Shown here: positions 9,414-18,422 of the stretch, piece by piece
Layout of the letters: each line of letters opens with the position of its first letter
Position numbering within the stretch: position 1 is the stretch's first letter
Assembly (NCBI GenBank): GCA_944321495.1
Contig: CALULP010000042.1
Coordinates: forward strand, 1-64,000
Reading direction: 5' to 3'
Length of the DNA: 64,000 nt
Source of the DNA: an uncultured Bacteroides sp.
Lineage (GTDB): Bacteria > Bacteroidota > Bacteroidia > Bacteroidales > Bacteroidaceae
Notes under the pieces: generated by a model
Seen by the model: only the letters and a program-made list of their open reading frames with translations
The model's database searches: none
Told to the model about the DNA's origin: nothing
Made by a program: the position numbers and the translations under genes

Positions 9414-9485
9414 AAAAAAAATGGCTATCTATCCCAGACAGCCAATCTTTTTTGTTAACCTTAAATCTAATACTATGAAAAACAC
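9414..9485 (-). ncRNA. Predicted ~71-nt intergenic small RNA
   Basis: On the - strand a near-ideal Bacteroides promoter (TTTG, 19-bp spacer, TAACTTTG; 9490-9520) should start a transcript near 9485. It ends at a strong terminator: a hairpin formed by 9423-9443 (arms GGCTGTC and GATAGCC, one mismatch) followed by A and eight U (9414-9421). The body contains TTAGATTTAAGGTTAAC, which I recall as recurring in Bacteroides intergenic regions. A separate promoter for cbiP begins right after the terminator, so this is a self-contained unit. It might belong to the family of paralogous sRNAs described in B. thetaiotaomicron; that link is unverified. A 22-codon ORF on the other strand (9421-9489) is judged a by-product. 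Confidence 0.6.
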
Positions 9486-9489
9486 GTAG

Positions 9490-9520
9490 CAAAGTTACGT
9501 ACTTTCCCGAAACTTCCAAA
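9490..9520 (-). promoter_or_regulatory. Promoter of the predicted small RNA
   Basis: Complement of 9517-9520 reads TTTG and of 9490-9497 reads TAACTTTG, separated by exactly 19 bp. Both match the Bacteroides primary sigma consensus. The same stretch holds a 10-bp inverted repeat (9502-9511 with 9522-9531) covering the -33 box, which could be an operator or a coincidence. Confidence 0.7.
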
Positions 9521-9645
9521 ATTCGGGAAAGGAAACGCCTCAAATATAACATGGTTTAATAAAATACATTAAGGCATTAACAAATATACAGATACATCCG
9601 ATAAAAATCACTATCTTCATGCCCGAAATATGAAACCAAACCATT

Positions 9646-10809
9646 ATGATACATTCCATACTTGACACCGACCTGTACAAATTTACTACATCGTATGCCT
9701 ACATTAAACTGTTTCCATACGCCATGGGAACTTTCAGTTTCAAGGACAGGGACGAAACGGTGTACAACGACTGCTTCATGAAACAATTGCAGGAAGCTGT
9801 AAACCAATTGTCGGAAGTCATACTGACCGCCGGGGAACTGGAATATATGACCAGCCATTGCCGCTTTCTGCCCAGGGTTTATTGGGAGTGGCTGTCATCA
9901 TTCCGCTTCCGCCCGGACAAGGTAAAGATTGAACTGGATGAAGACCGGCACCTGAACATCGAAATAACCGACTACCTCTACAAAGCCACTTTATATGAAG
10001 TGCCCTTGCTTTCCATCGTTTCCGAAATCCGGAATCAGTCGCTGGGTCACGAAGCCGACATGAAAGGCACCCTTGAACGACTGGAACACAAAGTAAAACT
10101 CTCCAACGAGCACCACCTCCTTTTTTCGGAATTCGGCACACGCAGGCGTTTTTCTTTCGATGTACAAGACCAAGTGCTGGCATATTTGAAAAGCCACGCC
10201 CGGTATTGTACGGGAACTTCCAACTGCTACTTTGCCATGAAGCACAGCATGAAGCCCATGGGAACCCATCCGCATGAGTGGTTTATGTTCCACGGCGCCC
10301 AGTTTGGCTACAAACATGCCAATTACCTCGCCCTGGAAAATTGGGTAAATGTGTACGACGGTGACTTAGGTACTGCCCTCTCCGACACTTTCACTTCCGA
10401 TGCTTTCCTGAACAATCTGAGCCGGAAGCAAGCCAAATTGTTTGACGGAGTGCGGTGCGATTCCGGCAATGAATTCCAATTCACGGACAAGCTCATTGCC
10501 CGCTATCAAGAGCTTGGCATTGACCCGACAACCAAGACCATAATCTTCAGCAATGCGCTTGACTTTGAAAAAGCCCTTGAAATACAAGCCTATTGCCAGG
10601 GAAGAATTCGCTGTTCGTTCGGAATCGGCACCAATCTGACCAACGATACGGGCTTCAAGCCTTCAAACATCGTCATGAAACTGACCCGGTGCAAGATGAA
10701 TGCCAACCAAGAATGGCGGGAATGCGTCAAACTTTCCGATGACCTGGGTAAACACATCGGCAGCGAAACAGAAGTAAAAGCATGCCTGTACGATTTGCAA
10801 CTGGCATGA
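9646..10809 (+). CDS. pncB: Nicotinate phosphoribosyltransferase
   Basis: A 387-residue cytosolic enzyme that begins MIHSILDTDLYKFTTSYAY, the typical start of the bacterial PncB type. It also has EFGTRRRFSFDVQ (the family histidine-region loop), GTGTSNCYFA-type and DGVRCDSGNEFQF segments. It converts nicotinate plus PRPP to nicotinate mononucleotide in NAD salvage, and complements nadD, which lies 8 kb away in the same window. It stands alone, divergent from the small RNA and cbiP. The leader upstream is AT-rich and no confident promoter was identified. Confidence 0.93.
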   Translation: MIHSILDTDLYKFTTSYAYIKLFPYAMGTFSFKDRDETVYNDCFMKQLQEAVNQLSEVILTAGELEYMTSHCRFLPRVYWEWLSSFRFRPDKVKIELDEDRHLNIEITDYLYKATLYEVPLLSIVSEIRNQSLGHEADMKGTLERLEHKVKLSNEHHLLFSEFGTRRRFSFDVQDQVLAYLKSHARYCTGTSNCYFAMKHSMKPMGTHPHEWFMFHGAQFGYKHANYLALENWVNVYDGDLGTALSDTFTSDAFLNNLSRKQAKLFDGVRCDSGNEFQFTDKLIARYQELGIDPTTKTIIFSNALDFEKALEIQAYCQGRIRCSFGIGTNLTNDTGFKPSNIVMKLTRCKMNANQEWRECVKLSDDLGKHIGSETEVKACLYDLQLA

Positions 10810-10821
10810 AACGTCAAAAAG

Positions 10822-10900
10822 AAACAAGTTAATTGTCCTGCCTAATCAACTTAATCAGGCACCGTAATCAACTTGTTTTTCACGCGCAATTAACTTAATT
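10822..10900. repeat. 22-bp-period array C (AATYAACTTRATT type, 4 units)
   Basis: Four 13-base units start at 10822, 10844, 10866 and 10888, exactly 22 bp apart. The core is an imperfect palindrome close to AATTAACTTAATT, with 9-base spacers. Sister arrays with the same core lie at 27672 and 38207. This one occupies nearly the whole 106-base gap between pncB and the AmgK-like gene, both on the + strand. Confidence 0.85.
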
Positions 10901-10915
10901 ACATTTTGCAAAGAG

Positions 10916-12343
10916 ATGAATGCCGAAGAACTGACAAAATTATACCGGCAATACACCGGCCACGAACCGGGACAGGTGCAACCGTTAACTCCTGCAGGGT
11001 CAAACCGCCGCTATTTCCGGCTTGGGCCGGAGCCGGCCTGCATAGGCGTACAAGGCGAGTCGAAAGCTGAAAACCGGGCATTCCTGTACATGGCCAAGTA
11101 TTTTAGCCAAAAAGGCTTACCCGTACCCCATATATGGGCAGTTTCGGAGGACGGCCTATATTACCTCCAGGAAGACTTAGGCGACACACTGTTGTTTGAT
11201 GCCATCAGACAAGGGCGAACTACCGGAAACTTTAACCCGGCCGAAACAGAACTGTTACACAAGACTATTGCCCTGCTTCCCGCATTACAGATGGAAGGAG
11301 CCGGCATGGATTTTTCTTATTGTTACCCCCAGCCCGAACTGAACCGCAAAAGCGTTTTATGGGACCTGAATTACTTCAAATACTGCTATCTAAAAACTAC
11401 AGGCACCGATTTCCGGGAAGACAAATTGGAAGATGATTTCCAACAAATGGCCACCCTTTTGCCCCGAGGAGGCATACAGGCTTTTATGTACCGGGATTTT
11501 CAAAGCCGCAATGTCATGATAAAAAACGGCACGCCCTGGTTCATCGACTTTCAAGGAGGAAGGCGCGGACCGGTGTACTATGACGTGGCATCATTCCTTT
11601 GGCAAGCCAAAGCCAATTATACCGATGAACTCCGGGAAGCATTGCTCCGCACTTATCTCAACACGCTTGCCAGCTACCGGCAAGTGGATGAACAGGACTT
11701 TCGCAACCGCTTGCGCCATTTCGTTTTATTCCGGCACATCCAAGTATTGGGAGCATACGGATTCAGAGGTTGCTTTGAACGGAAGCCCCATTTCCTGGAA
11801 AGCATTCCTTACGCCCTGCGTAACCTCCGCCGGATATTGCAAGAGCCGTTCCCCGAATATCCATACCTTACCCCACTCTTGCAGAAACTCACAGAACCTG
11901 TACCCGTTCCGGAAGAGCTTCCGGGCCTGACCGTACACGTCACCAGCTTTTCTTATAAAAAAGGCATACCCTCAGACCCTACGGGAAACGGCGGAGGATT
12001 CGTATTCGACTGCCGGGCTGTACACAATCCGGGCAAGTATGAATGCTACAAAAAGCTCACCGGGCTGAATGAGCCTGTCATCCGTTTCTTGGAAGAAGAC
12101 GGAGAGATACTCACCTTCCTGAATCATGCCTATGCACTGGTGGATGCTTCTGTAACCCGATATTTGGAACGGGGATTCTCCCACTTGTCTGTATGTTTCG
12201 GGTGTACAGGCGGACAGCACCGCTCTGTTTATGCCGCCCAACATCTTGCCGCCCATCTGCATCAGAAATTCGGCATACGGGTTGAGCTTGAACATCGCGA
12301 ACAAGGAATAAAAAACACTTTACAACCTAACGAACAGCCATGA
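10916..12343 (+). CDS. AmgK-like sugar kinase fused to a RapZ C-terminal domain
   Basis: A 475-residue, two-domain cytosolic protein. Residues ~1-310 form an aminoglycoside-phosphotransferase-like kinase with the catalytic loop MYRDFQSRNVM (Asp194, Asn199) and the metal-binding WFIDFQGGRRGP, as in the anomeric MurNAc/GlcNAc kinase AmgK. Residues ~335-465 match the C-terminal domain of RapZ (SFSYKKGIP, FDCRAVHNPG, FGCTGGQHRSVY), the part that senses glucosamine-6-phosphate in E. coli. The RapZ ATPase half is absent. It overlaps the MurU-like gene by four bases, as expected for the AmgK-MurU recycling route from MurNAc to UDP-MurNAc. The kinase role is well supported by the neighbour; the function of the RapZ-like part is unknown and may be sensing an amino sugar. 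Confidence 0.85.
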   Translation: MNAEELTKLYRQYTGHEPGQVQPLTPAGSNRRYFRLGPEPACIGVQGESKAENRAFLYMAKYFSQKGLPVPHIWAVSEDGLYYLQEDLGDTLLFDAIRQGRTTGNFNPAETELLHKTIALLPALQMEGAGMDFSYCYPQPELNRKSVLWDLNYFKYCYLKTTGTDFREDKLEDDFQQMATLLPRGGIQAFMYRDFQSRNVMIKNGTPWFIDFQGGRRGPVYYDVASFLWQAKANYTDELREALLRTYLNTLASYRQVDEQDFRNRLRHFVLFRHIQVLGAYGFRGCFERKPHFLESIPYALRNLRRILQEPFPEYPYLTPLLQKLTEPVPVPEELPGLTVHVTSFSYKKGIPSDPTGNGGGFVFDCRAVHNPGKYECYKKLTGLNEPVIRFLEEDGEILTFLNHAYALVDASVTRYLERGFSHLSVCFGCTGGQHRSVYAAQHLAAHLHQKFGIRVELEHREQGIKNTLQPNEQP

Positions 12344-13092
12344 AAGCCATGATATTTGCCGCCGGACTGGGCACCCGCTTACGTCCTTTGACCGACCACT
12401 GTCCCAAAGCCTTGGTACCGATAGCAGGACGCCCCATGCTGGAACACGTTATTACACGACTGATGAAAGCCGGCTTTAACGAATTGGTCATTAATATCCA
12501 TCATCATGGAGAACAAATTATAAGTTATCTGAATGAGCATTCCTTTCCCGGCACAGACATCCGGCTCAGCGACGAAAGAGACCTGCTGCTTGACACCGGA
12601 GGCGGCATCTGGAAAGCGCGGCACTTATTAGAAGGGAACGAACCCTTCCTGATTCACAATGTAGACATCCTTTCGGACATAGACCTGAAAGCCCTCTACC
12701 AACAGCATCTTCACACAGGAGCCGAGGCATCGTTATTAGTAAGCAAACGGGACACGTCACGTTACTTGTTGTTTGATTCGGGAAACCGCCTGCACGGCTG
12801 GACTAATATGGCCACCGGGGAGCTAAAGCCTGCCGACATTGACCCGACCCTATACCATCCGTTGGCATTCGGAGGAATACACATTTTCTCGCCTTCTTTG
12901 TTCAAACGCATGGAAGCCGGCCAGTGGCACGGACGTTTTTCCATCATTCCTTTCTACCTTTCCATTTGCCAAGATATCGTAATCAAAGGCATTGAGGCCA
13001 ACGAAAACCATTGGTTCGATATCGGGAAGCCGGAAACCCTGGCACAAGCCGAAGCATGGCTTACCCGGCAGAAAGATACATGTCGTTGTTGA
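12340..13092 (+). CDS. murU: MurU-like sugar-1-phosphate nucleotidyltransferase
   Basis: A 250-residue nucleotidyltransferase. Its N-terminal signature FAAGLGTRLRPLTDHCPKAL binds the NTP, and it has a metal-binding NVDILSDID (Asp near residue 106) and a C-terminal WFDIGKPE. The size fits N-acetylmuramate-alpha-1-phosphate uridylyltransferase rather than the larger GlmU or RmlA. It starts inside the stop of the AmgK-like kinase (ATGA), so the two are coupled and likely act in sequence to rebuild UDP-MurNAc from recycled cell wall. Its 3' end overlaps the converging TetR gene by 32 bases. Another sugar-nucleotide substrate is possible. Confidence 0.82.
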   Translation: MKAMIFAAGLGTRLRPLTDHCPKALVPIAGRPMLEHVITRLMKAGFNELVINIHHHGEQIISYLNEHSFPGTDIRLSDERDLLLDTGGGIWKARHLLEGNEPFLIHNVDILSDIDLKALYQQHLHTGAEASLLVSKRDTSRYLLFDSGNRLHGWTNMATGELKPADIDPTLYHPLAFGGIHIFSPSLFKRMEAGQWHGRFSIIPFYLSICQDIVIKGIEANENHWFDIGKPETLAQAEAWLTRQKDTCRC

Positions 13093-13726
13093 ATGCCGCC
13101 TTGCCATGCGTTTCCAACAAATGGCACATTTGCTCTACAATGTAAGGTTTCCAGTTCTCTAACATCTCATTGAAGTTTTCTTTCTCAGACAAGAAGATGG
13201 AGCTGCAAAGATTCTTCATGGTAAATGGGAAAGTAAGCAAAGCGTAAAAAGTGAAAAAGATGTATTGGAAAGGTATTCTTTTCACTGTGCCACGCTCCAT
13301 TTCCGCCTGTAGGCTGCTTACGATGTTTGTTGCCGTCTCGTCCAGGCGCATGGACTTCGCCGTTTCCACCAAATGGGCGGCATCCCGCTTTACCTCACGC
13401 ATCACAAACAAAGGCAGACTGGGATTCTCGCTGAAAAGTTGGTAATAAGCATCTACCAGTCCGCTTACACGTTCTTCCAAAGGACGATCCAAATCTGCCA
13501 GGACATCGTGTACCTTAGGTATCAAGGGCTGGATAATTTGTCCCAATACAGCCTGGAACATTTTGTTTTTTGTCCGGAAATAATAGTGCAACACCGGGCG
13601 CTTGATACCCACCCGTATTGCTATATCGCTCATGCTGGTTTCTTCAAAACCGTTTTCGATAAAAAGTTGCCTGGCAACTTCTATAATCCGTTCTTCAAGG
13701 TTGCCGTTATGGTTGGGGATTGACAT
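13061..13726 (-). CDS. TetR/AcrR-family transcriptional regulator
   Basis: A 221-residue protein with a canonical TetR helix-turn-helix at residues ~10-57 (IIEVARQLFIENGFEETSMS, then IAIRVGIKRPVLHYYFRTK). The C-terminal ligand-binding part is not assignable to a known ligand. It follows the large activase gene on the same strand with a 25-base gap, so the two may be co-transcribed and the regulator may control that operon. Its 3' end runs 32 bases into the convergent MurU-like gene. No operator is evident. Confidence 0.88.
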   Translation of the reverse strand: MSIPNHNGNLEERIIEVARQLFIENGFEETSMSDIAIRVGIKRPVLHYYFRTKNKMFQAVLGQIIQPLIPKVHDVLADLDRPLEERVSGLVDAYYQLFSENPSLPLFVMREVKRDAAHLVETAKSMRLDETATNIVSSLQAEMERGTVKRIPFQYIFFTFYALLTFPFTMKNLCSSIFLSEKENFNEMLENWKPYIVEQMCHLLETHGKAAFNNDMYLSAG

Positions 13727-13751
13727 GCTTTCTTTCTTTTAGTCATGAATA

Positions 13752-16700
13752 TCAGCAAGTGACGCCTTCCGGCTCGCTGACAGTTATATTATCGATGAAA
13801 AGCAACATACGATTAATGATATTCACGTCACTTACCCCGCTGTCAAAATCCAATGACAACAAGTTCATGTCCGGATAAAGATTATGTATGCGCTTTTCTA
13901 TACCTTTCGACACAATGTGGTTGGCAATACAACCAAACGGTTGCAGACTGATGACGTTGTTGACTCCACGCTTATGGTAAGACAATATTTCAGCAGGAAG
14001 TAACCAGCCCTCGCCAAATTGGGCATTCAACGACACCACGTTACGTGCTTCAACGGCTTCATCAAATATATCGTTGAAAGGCGTGAAATAACGGAAACGG
14101 CTTCCTATCCTATTCACCTTGCTTATCTCCTTCCGTGCCAGTTTGTAGCCCAAGACATACATGATGTCCGCAGGCGACCTATGCATCACATGTGCTTCTA
14201 CATTGGACTTCCGGTTCACAAAAGTCTGCATGAAGAAATCCACCAAAATAGGCGGTGCCACCTCAATGCCCTGCCCAATCAACCAATCAATAATGTTTTT
14301 ATGAGAGAAAGGATTAAATTTCAGGAAGATTTCTCCTACCACTCCCACCTTGGGCAAAGAGATATCCAGACAGGCTTCATCGAATTCTTCCGCAGCCTGT
14401 GCCAACACATGCATCAATTCATTGGAATGCCCGTCAGCGATAAGTTCTTCGGCTTTCTTCAAATATTCGTTTCTCAACCGGACTGCCAAGCCCGGTTCTT
14501 TCTCACGCCCTATAGTCGCATAATAAAACTTGGCAATAGCATCGCTATAAAGAATGGCACGTACAGCCACCGGCAAAACTTTCAGCCAATTCATCTTGAA
14601 TGCAGGTTGTTCATTACCCAATGAAGCACCGAAAGTAAGCGAAACAACCGGCACATTACGATAACCGGCATCAACCAATGCCTTTTTTATCAGTGAAATG
14701 TAGTTGCTTGCACGACACTGTCCACCCGTCTGGGTAATGGCAATGGCACATTCCGAAGGACGATAACGCCCGCTTTTAAAGGCCTTGATAATGTCACCCA
14801 CAATCAATGTGGCAGGATAACATACTTCATTATTCGCGTATTTCAACCCCCATTCGCATGATTCGACATTGCTGATGGGCAGGTTTTCAACTTCATAACC
14901 AGCCACCTTCATGACCGCAGGCAACAGGGGAGATAAGAAAGGCGTAAAGAACGGTATCAAAATCTTGCGGTTGCGACAAGAATCATCGTAAGCAGGCACA
15001 GTGACAAATTTGCTTACGTGCCCTTCCCGTTCGACTTTTCTCTCTGCTGCTAATTTTAAACTCTCTACCAGCGAGCGCACCCGCAGTTTCAAAGAACCGA
15101 TATTGTTAATGTCATCCAACTTCAATAAAGTAAGAGACTTATGATGGCGCATCAGCAAATCGCGTACTTCATCGGTAAGAAATGCATCGGGGCCACACCC
15201 GAACGAAGTCATCTCTACGAACTGCACGCCTTCATCCTGCATGGCACACCACTGGGCTGCTTTCAATATTCTATTCGGATAGGCCCATTGTGCCACAAAA
15301 TGCGCGTCATCAACCGGTATGTCCTTATCGCGCACAATATCATCCGTAAGCACCTGAATGCCCATTTCCGCCATCATGTCTGAAATCTTATGCTGGATAA
15401 GCGGGTCGGCATGGTAAGGACGTCCGGCCAACAAGATGGCAAGTTTCCCTTCTTTACGTGCCTGGCTTAAAGCTTTTTCATTCACGCGCACAACAGCTCT
15501 TTCATAATGTTCCTGCGCTTCTTTTGCCCGGCGGAAAGCTTTTCGCACCAAAGTTATGTCCGTAATGCCCGCGACAGACAAATATTCCCGGCATTGTTTG
15601 AACAGCATCTTGGCATCTTTGAAATTAATGATGGGCGAATCAATGGGAATACTGCCGGCCTGCACTCCTTTTACCACCTCCGAATACCCGGTAACAATAG
15701 GACAATTATAGCTGTTCTGCTCTTTCCCACTCTGCTCGAAAATAACGAAAGGCATAAAGATGCGGTCTACTTTCTGAGCTATCAGGTCCTGGACATGACT
15801 ATGCACCAATTTGGCAGGGAAACATATATTATCGGACATCACCATACGCGCATTGCGCTCATAAGCAGAAAACTGTGACGGAGCCGACAAACATACATTC
15901 AGCCCGCAGGCTGTCAACAACGTATGCCAGAAAGGATATTCTTCATACATATTCAGGCAACGGGGTATGCCGATGACTGGAGCTCCGGTCCGTTCTTCCA
16001 TCCGCCTGTCGAAAAGCAACTCATTTTTCCGCCGGTATATGTTTATACCTTTTGCTTGAATATCCCCCCCGTTGGTGAATACCTTTTCGCACTTATTGCC
16101 CGAATAATAACATTTACCATTATCAAACGTGTATTTTGTAACCAAACAGCGGTTGTCACACCCCTTGCAGTGCAACAGGCGCGATGAATAATGCGCCATT
16201 GTAAGTATTTCATCCAGAGTAACAGACTTTCCAGGATGACTGGCAGCATACAAAGCACACCCGAAAGCTCCCATCAATTCTGGTATATTGCAACGCGAGA
16301 CTTCTATACCTGCCAATAATTCGAAGGCATGAACAATAGCATCGTTGCGCATGGTTCCCCCTTGCACGACAACATGTTTCCCCATGACCTCAGTGTCCTT
16401 TAACTTCAACACTTTATAAAGGCAATTCTTCACGACGGAATAAGCCAACCCGGCAGCAATGTCGGACAGGGTAGCTCCTTCCCGCAACGCCTGCTTCACC
16501 TTGGAGTTCATAAACACCGTACAACGAGTACCCAAGTCACAAGGTGCCAAGGAACGACAAGCCTCATCGGCAAAATCGTGCGCCGTATACCCCAACGTCT
16601 TGGCAAAAGTCTCGATAAACGAGCCGCATCCGGACGAACATGCCTCATTGATTTCAATACGCTCTATCACACCGTGATTGACAAAAATGGCTTTCATGTC

Positions 16701-17981
16701 CTGTCCGCCGATATCAAGGATGAAAGATACGTCTTTATCCAGATGCCGGGCAGCCATGTAATGAGCAATGGTTTCGATAATGCCTGAGTGCAATTCGAAA
16801 GCGGCTTTAATCAAATCCTCGCCGTAACCGGTAGAGCAGCTTCCGGCAATATGCAAGACGGCTTTCTTCGCTTCACACTCCTGTTTCAACCTGCTCAATC
16901 CTTCTTCTACTGTTTTAATGGGATTTCCCCGGTTAATGGCATAATAAGAATAAAGCAAACGGGCATCGGCATCAGTCACCACAATTTTAGTGGTGGTAGA
17001 ACCGGAATCTATTCCCAAATACACGTCATGCTCACCCTCTGTAAGCAAGGCTGTAGGAATCTGCTTGTGCGAAATCCGCTCTCTCCATCCGGCATAATCC
17101 TCCGCGTTCTTAAAAATGGATGGCAAGCCGCCCTGAAATGTTTCCATCGCCTTTCCCTTCTGCCCGACAAGTGATATATAGCCGGAAAGGAGATTGGACT
17201 CCGTATGCCCTATTTCTGCCAAAGCCGAGCCGTAGGCAGGCAACAACGTACCGCTCTCGGGAAGTACAATATCCGCATCCGTACACGACAGGTAATCCAT
17301 AAATGCCTTGCGCAATGCCGGAATAAAAGTAAGCGGGCCTCCGCAAAACAATACAGGAGCAGCAATATCACATCCATGCGCCAAGGTGATGACAGTCTGC
17401 ACAGCCACGGCATGAAAAATGGAAGCGGCTATATCTTCCCGGCTCACATTTTTTGCGATAAGGTTCTGGATATCGGTCTTACAGAATACTCCACAACGTG
17501 ATGCTATAGGATGCACCTGCTTGGCATGCAAGGCCAATTCATTCAGCTCATCAATGTCAACCCCCAAGATAACAGCCATCTGGTCGATAAAAGCGCCTGT
17601 GCCGCCTGCGCAGTTCCCGTTCATGCGCAAATCCCTTGCCACTCCGTCTTTAAAGAATACCACTTTGGCATCTTCACCGCCAATATCGATCATGGACTGT
17701 ACACCAGGATAACTATGCTGAATGGCCTTAGTGGCAGCTACCACCTCCTGGACAAAAGGAAGGCCACATTTCTCCGCCAGCCCCATACCGACCGAACCGG
17801 TTATCCGTAAAGAAGCATCACGGTCGCCGACACAATCTTTCAACTCATTCAAAAATGAAAGCACCACTTCATTGGCACGTGCATTATGCCTTCCATATTT
17901 CGAGAAAATCACCTCTTCCTGCTCATCTATTGCCACCATTTTGACTGTGGTCGAGCCTATATCAATGCCTACTTTTATCAT
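13752..17981 (-). CDS. Giant 2-hydroxyacyl-CoA dehydratase activase (BadF/BadG type, DUF2229)
   Basis: A fused protein of about 1,409 residues. Two ASKHA ATPase domains of the BadF/BadG/HgdC family follow each other: KVGIDIGSTTVKMVAID at the very start and YLGIDSGSTTTKIVVTD about 300 residues later. Each has its cluster-binding loop (CAGGTGAFIDQM and CSSGCGSFIETF). A DUF2229/HgdB-like region follows, with several more Cys (GCDNRCLVTKYT). Relatives use ATP to drive electron transfer into dehydratases, but no dehydratase subunit is adjacent, so the partner is unknown. I start at the ATG at 17981, not the longer frame to 18056, because a -7 element (complement of 18031-18038) lies inside that extension and family homology begins at MIKVGIDIGS. 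Confidence 0.85.
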   Translation of the reverse strand: MIKVGIDIGSTTVKMVAIDEQEEVIFSKYGRHNARANEVVLSFLNELKDCVGDRDASLRITGSVGMGLAEKCGLPFVQEVVAATKAIQHSYPGVQSMIDIGGEDAKVVFFKDGVARDLRMNGNCAGGTGAFIDQMAVILGVDIDELNELALHAKQVHPIASRCGVFCKTDIQNLIAKNVSREDIAASIFHAVAVQTVITLAHGCDIAAPVLFCGGPLTFIPALRKAFMDYLSCTDADIVLPESGTLLPAYGSALAEIGHTESNLLSGYISLVGQKGKAMETFQGGLPSIFKNAEDYAGWRERISHKQIPTALLTEGEHDVYLGIDSGSTTTKIVVTDADARLLYSYYAINRGNPIKTVEEGLSRLKQECEAKKAVLHIAGSCSTGYGEDLIKAAFELHSGIIETIAHYMAARHLDKDVSFILDIGGQDMKAIFVNHGVIERIEINEACSSGCGSFIETFAKTLGYTAHDFADEACRSLAPCDLGTRCTVFMNSKVKQALREGATLSDIAAGLAYSVVKNCLYKVLKLKDTEVMGKHVVVQGGTMRNDAIVHAFELLAGIEVSRCNIPELMGAFGCALYAASHPGKSVTLDEILTMAHYSSRLLHCKGCDNRCLVTKYTFDNGKCYYSGNKCEKVFTNGGDIQAKGINIYRRKNELLFDRRMEERTGAPVIGIPRCLNMYEEYPFWHTLLTACGLNVCLSAPSQFSAYERNARMVMSDNICFPAKLVHSHVQDLIAQKVDRIFMPFVIFEQSGKEQNSYNCPIVTGYSEVVKGVQAGSIPIDSPIINFKDAKMLFKQCREYLSVAGITDITLVRKAFRRAKEAQEHYERAVVRVNEKALSQARKEGKLAILLAGRPYHADPLIQHKISDMMAEMGIQVLTDDIVRDKDIPVDDAHFVAQWAYPNRILKAAQWCAMQDEGVQFVEMTSFGCGPDAFLTDEVRDLLMRHHKSLTLLKLDDINNIGSLKLRVRSLVESLKLAAERKVEREGHVSKFVTVPAYDDSCRNRKILIPFFTPFLSPLLPAVMKVAGYEVENLPISNVESCEWGLKYANNEVCYPATLIVGDIIKAFKSGRYRPSECAIAITQTGGQCRASNYISLIKKALVDAGYRNVPVVSLTFGASLGNEQPAFKMNWLKVLPVAVRAILYSDAIAKFYYATIGREKEPGLAVRLRNEYLKKAEELIADGHSNELMHVLAQAAEEFDEACLDISLPKVGVVGEIFLKFNPFSHKNIIDWLIGQGIEVAPPILVDFFMQTFVNRKSNVEAHVMHRSPADIMYVLGYKLARKEISKVNRIGSRFRYFTPFNDIFDEAVEARNVVSLNAQFGEGWLLPAEILSYHKRGVNNVISLQPFGCIANHIVSKGIEKRIHNLYPDMNLLSLDFDSGVSDVNIINRMLLFIDNITVSEPEGVTC

Positions 17982-18030
17982 AATATGCCAACAAAAACAA
18001 ATCCGTCTGACAATATTGTCAAAAACGGGA

Positions 18031-18038
18031 CAAAAGTA
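18031..18038 (-). promoter_or_regulatory. -7 element upstream of the activase
   Basis: The complement reads TACTTTTG, a perfect TAnnTTTG. A TTG lies only 15 bp upstream, too close for a standard -33. It is about 50 bases before the ATG at 17981, which supports the shorter start. Confidence 0.45.
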
Positions 18039-18149
18039 AAGAAACTTGTGTTTCAACGCTTATCCGAGCCGGAACAATTAAGCTATTTTAACCGGATTCC
18101 AACAGACAACCTGCTGCAGGCACCGCTTCTTCCCCGCCGCCTTAATGGG

Positions 18150-18256
18150 GAATCATCGTACATGATTCCTAGAATCATCGTACATGATTCCCAGAATCAT
18201 CGTGCATGATTCCCAGAATCATCCTGTATGGTTCCCTAAATCATCCTGCATGGTTC
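18150..18256. repeat. 22-bp-period array A (GAATCATCGTACATGATTC type, 5 units)
   Basis: Five 19-base units start at 18150, 18172, 18194, 18216 and 18238, exactly 22 bp apart with 3-base spacers. The unit GAATCATCGTACATGATTC has 7-bp arms around CGTAC. Units 4 and 5 drift to ...TGGTTC, which would keep G-U pairing if transcribed. The array sits in a 441-base gap (17982-18422) that otherwise holds the activase promoter and a terminator hairpin. Array B at 43665 has the same unit and a similar flank (CTTCCC(C)GCCGCCTT just before unit 1). Confidence 0.9.
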
Positions 18257-18306
18257 CTTCTCCATGCCCGGCAGATTGTAAAGAAAAACTCACATACGGG
18301 AAAGGC

Positions 18307-18342
18307 AAAGCCCCAGTCTTGCCAAGGTAAGACTGGGGCTTT
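18307..18342. terminator. Terminator hairpin after nadD
   Basis: A perfect 14-bp inverted repeat (18307-18320 with 18329-18342, 8-base loop). On the - strand it is followed by GCCTTTCCC, a weak T tract. It is 80 bases beyond the nadD stop and probably ends the yicC-gmk-nadD transcript. The sequence between it and nadD is GC-rich and featureless. Confidence 0.65.
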
Positions 18343-18422
18343 GGGATAGTAATGCTTTGACACAGGGGTATCAGCAGTGGGCCCGGCCGCGGCTAGGCAG
18401 GCAAGGGGGCGGGCTTGTGCTT

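Noticed and set aside
9421..9489. 22-codon + strand leader-peptide ORF upstream of pncB
   Set aside because: It lies exactly over the predicted small RNA on the other strand, which explains the conserved-looking sequence better; no pncB promoter precedes it.
18150..18256. CRISPR array
   Set aside because: Spacers of three bases, no unique spacer content and no cas genes nearby; the repeats are short palindromes with a fixed 22-bp step.
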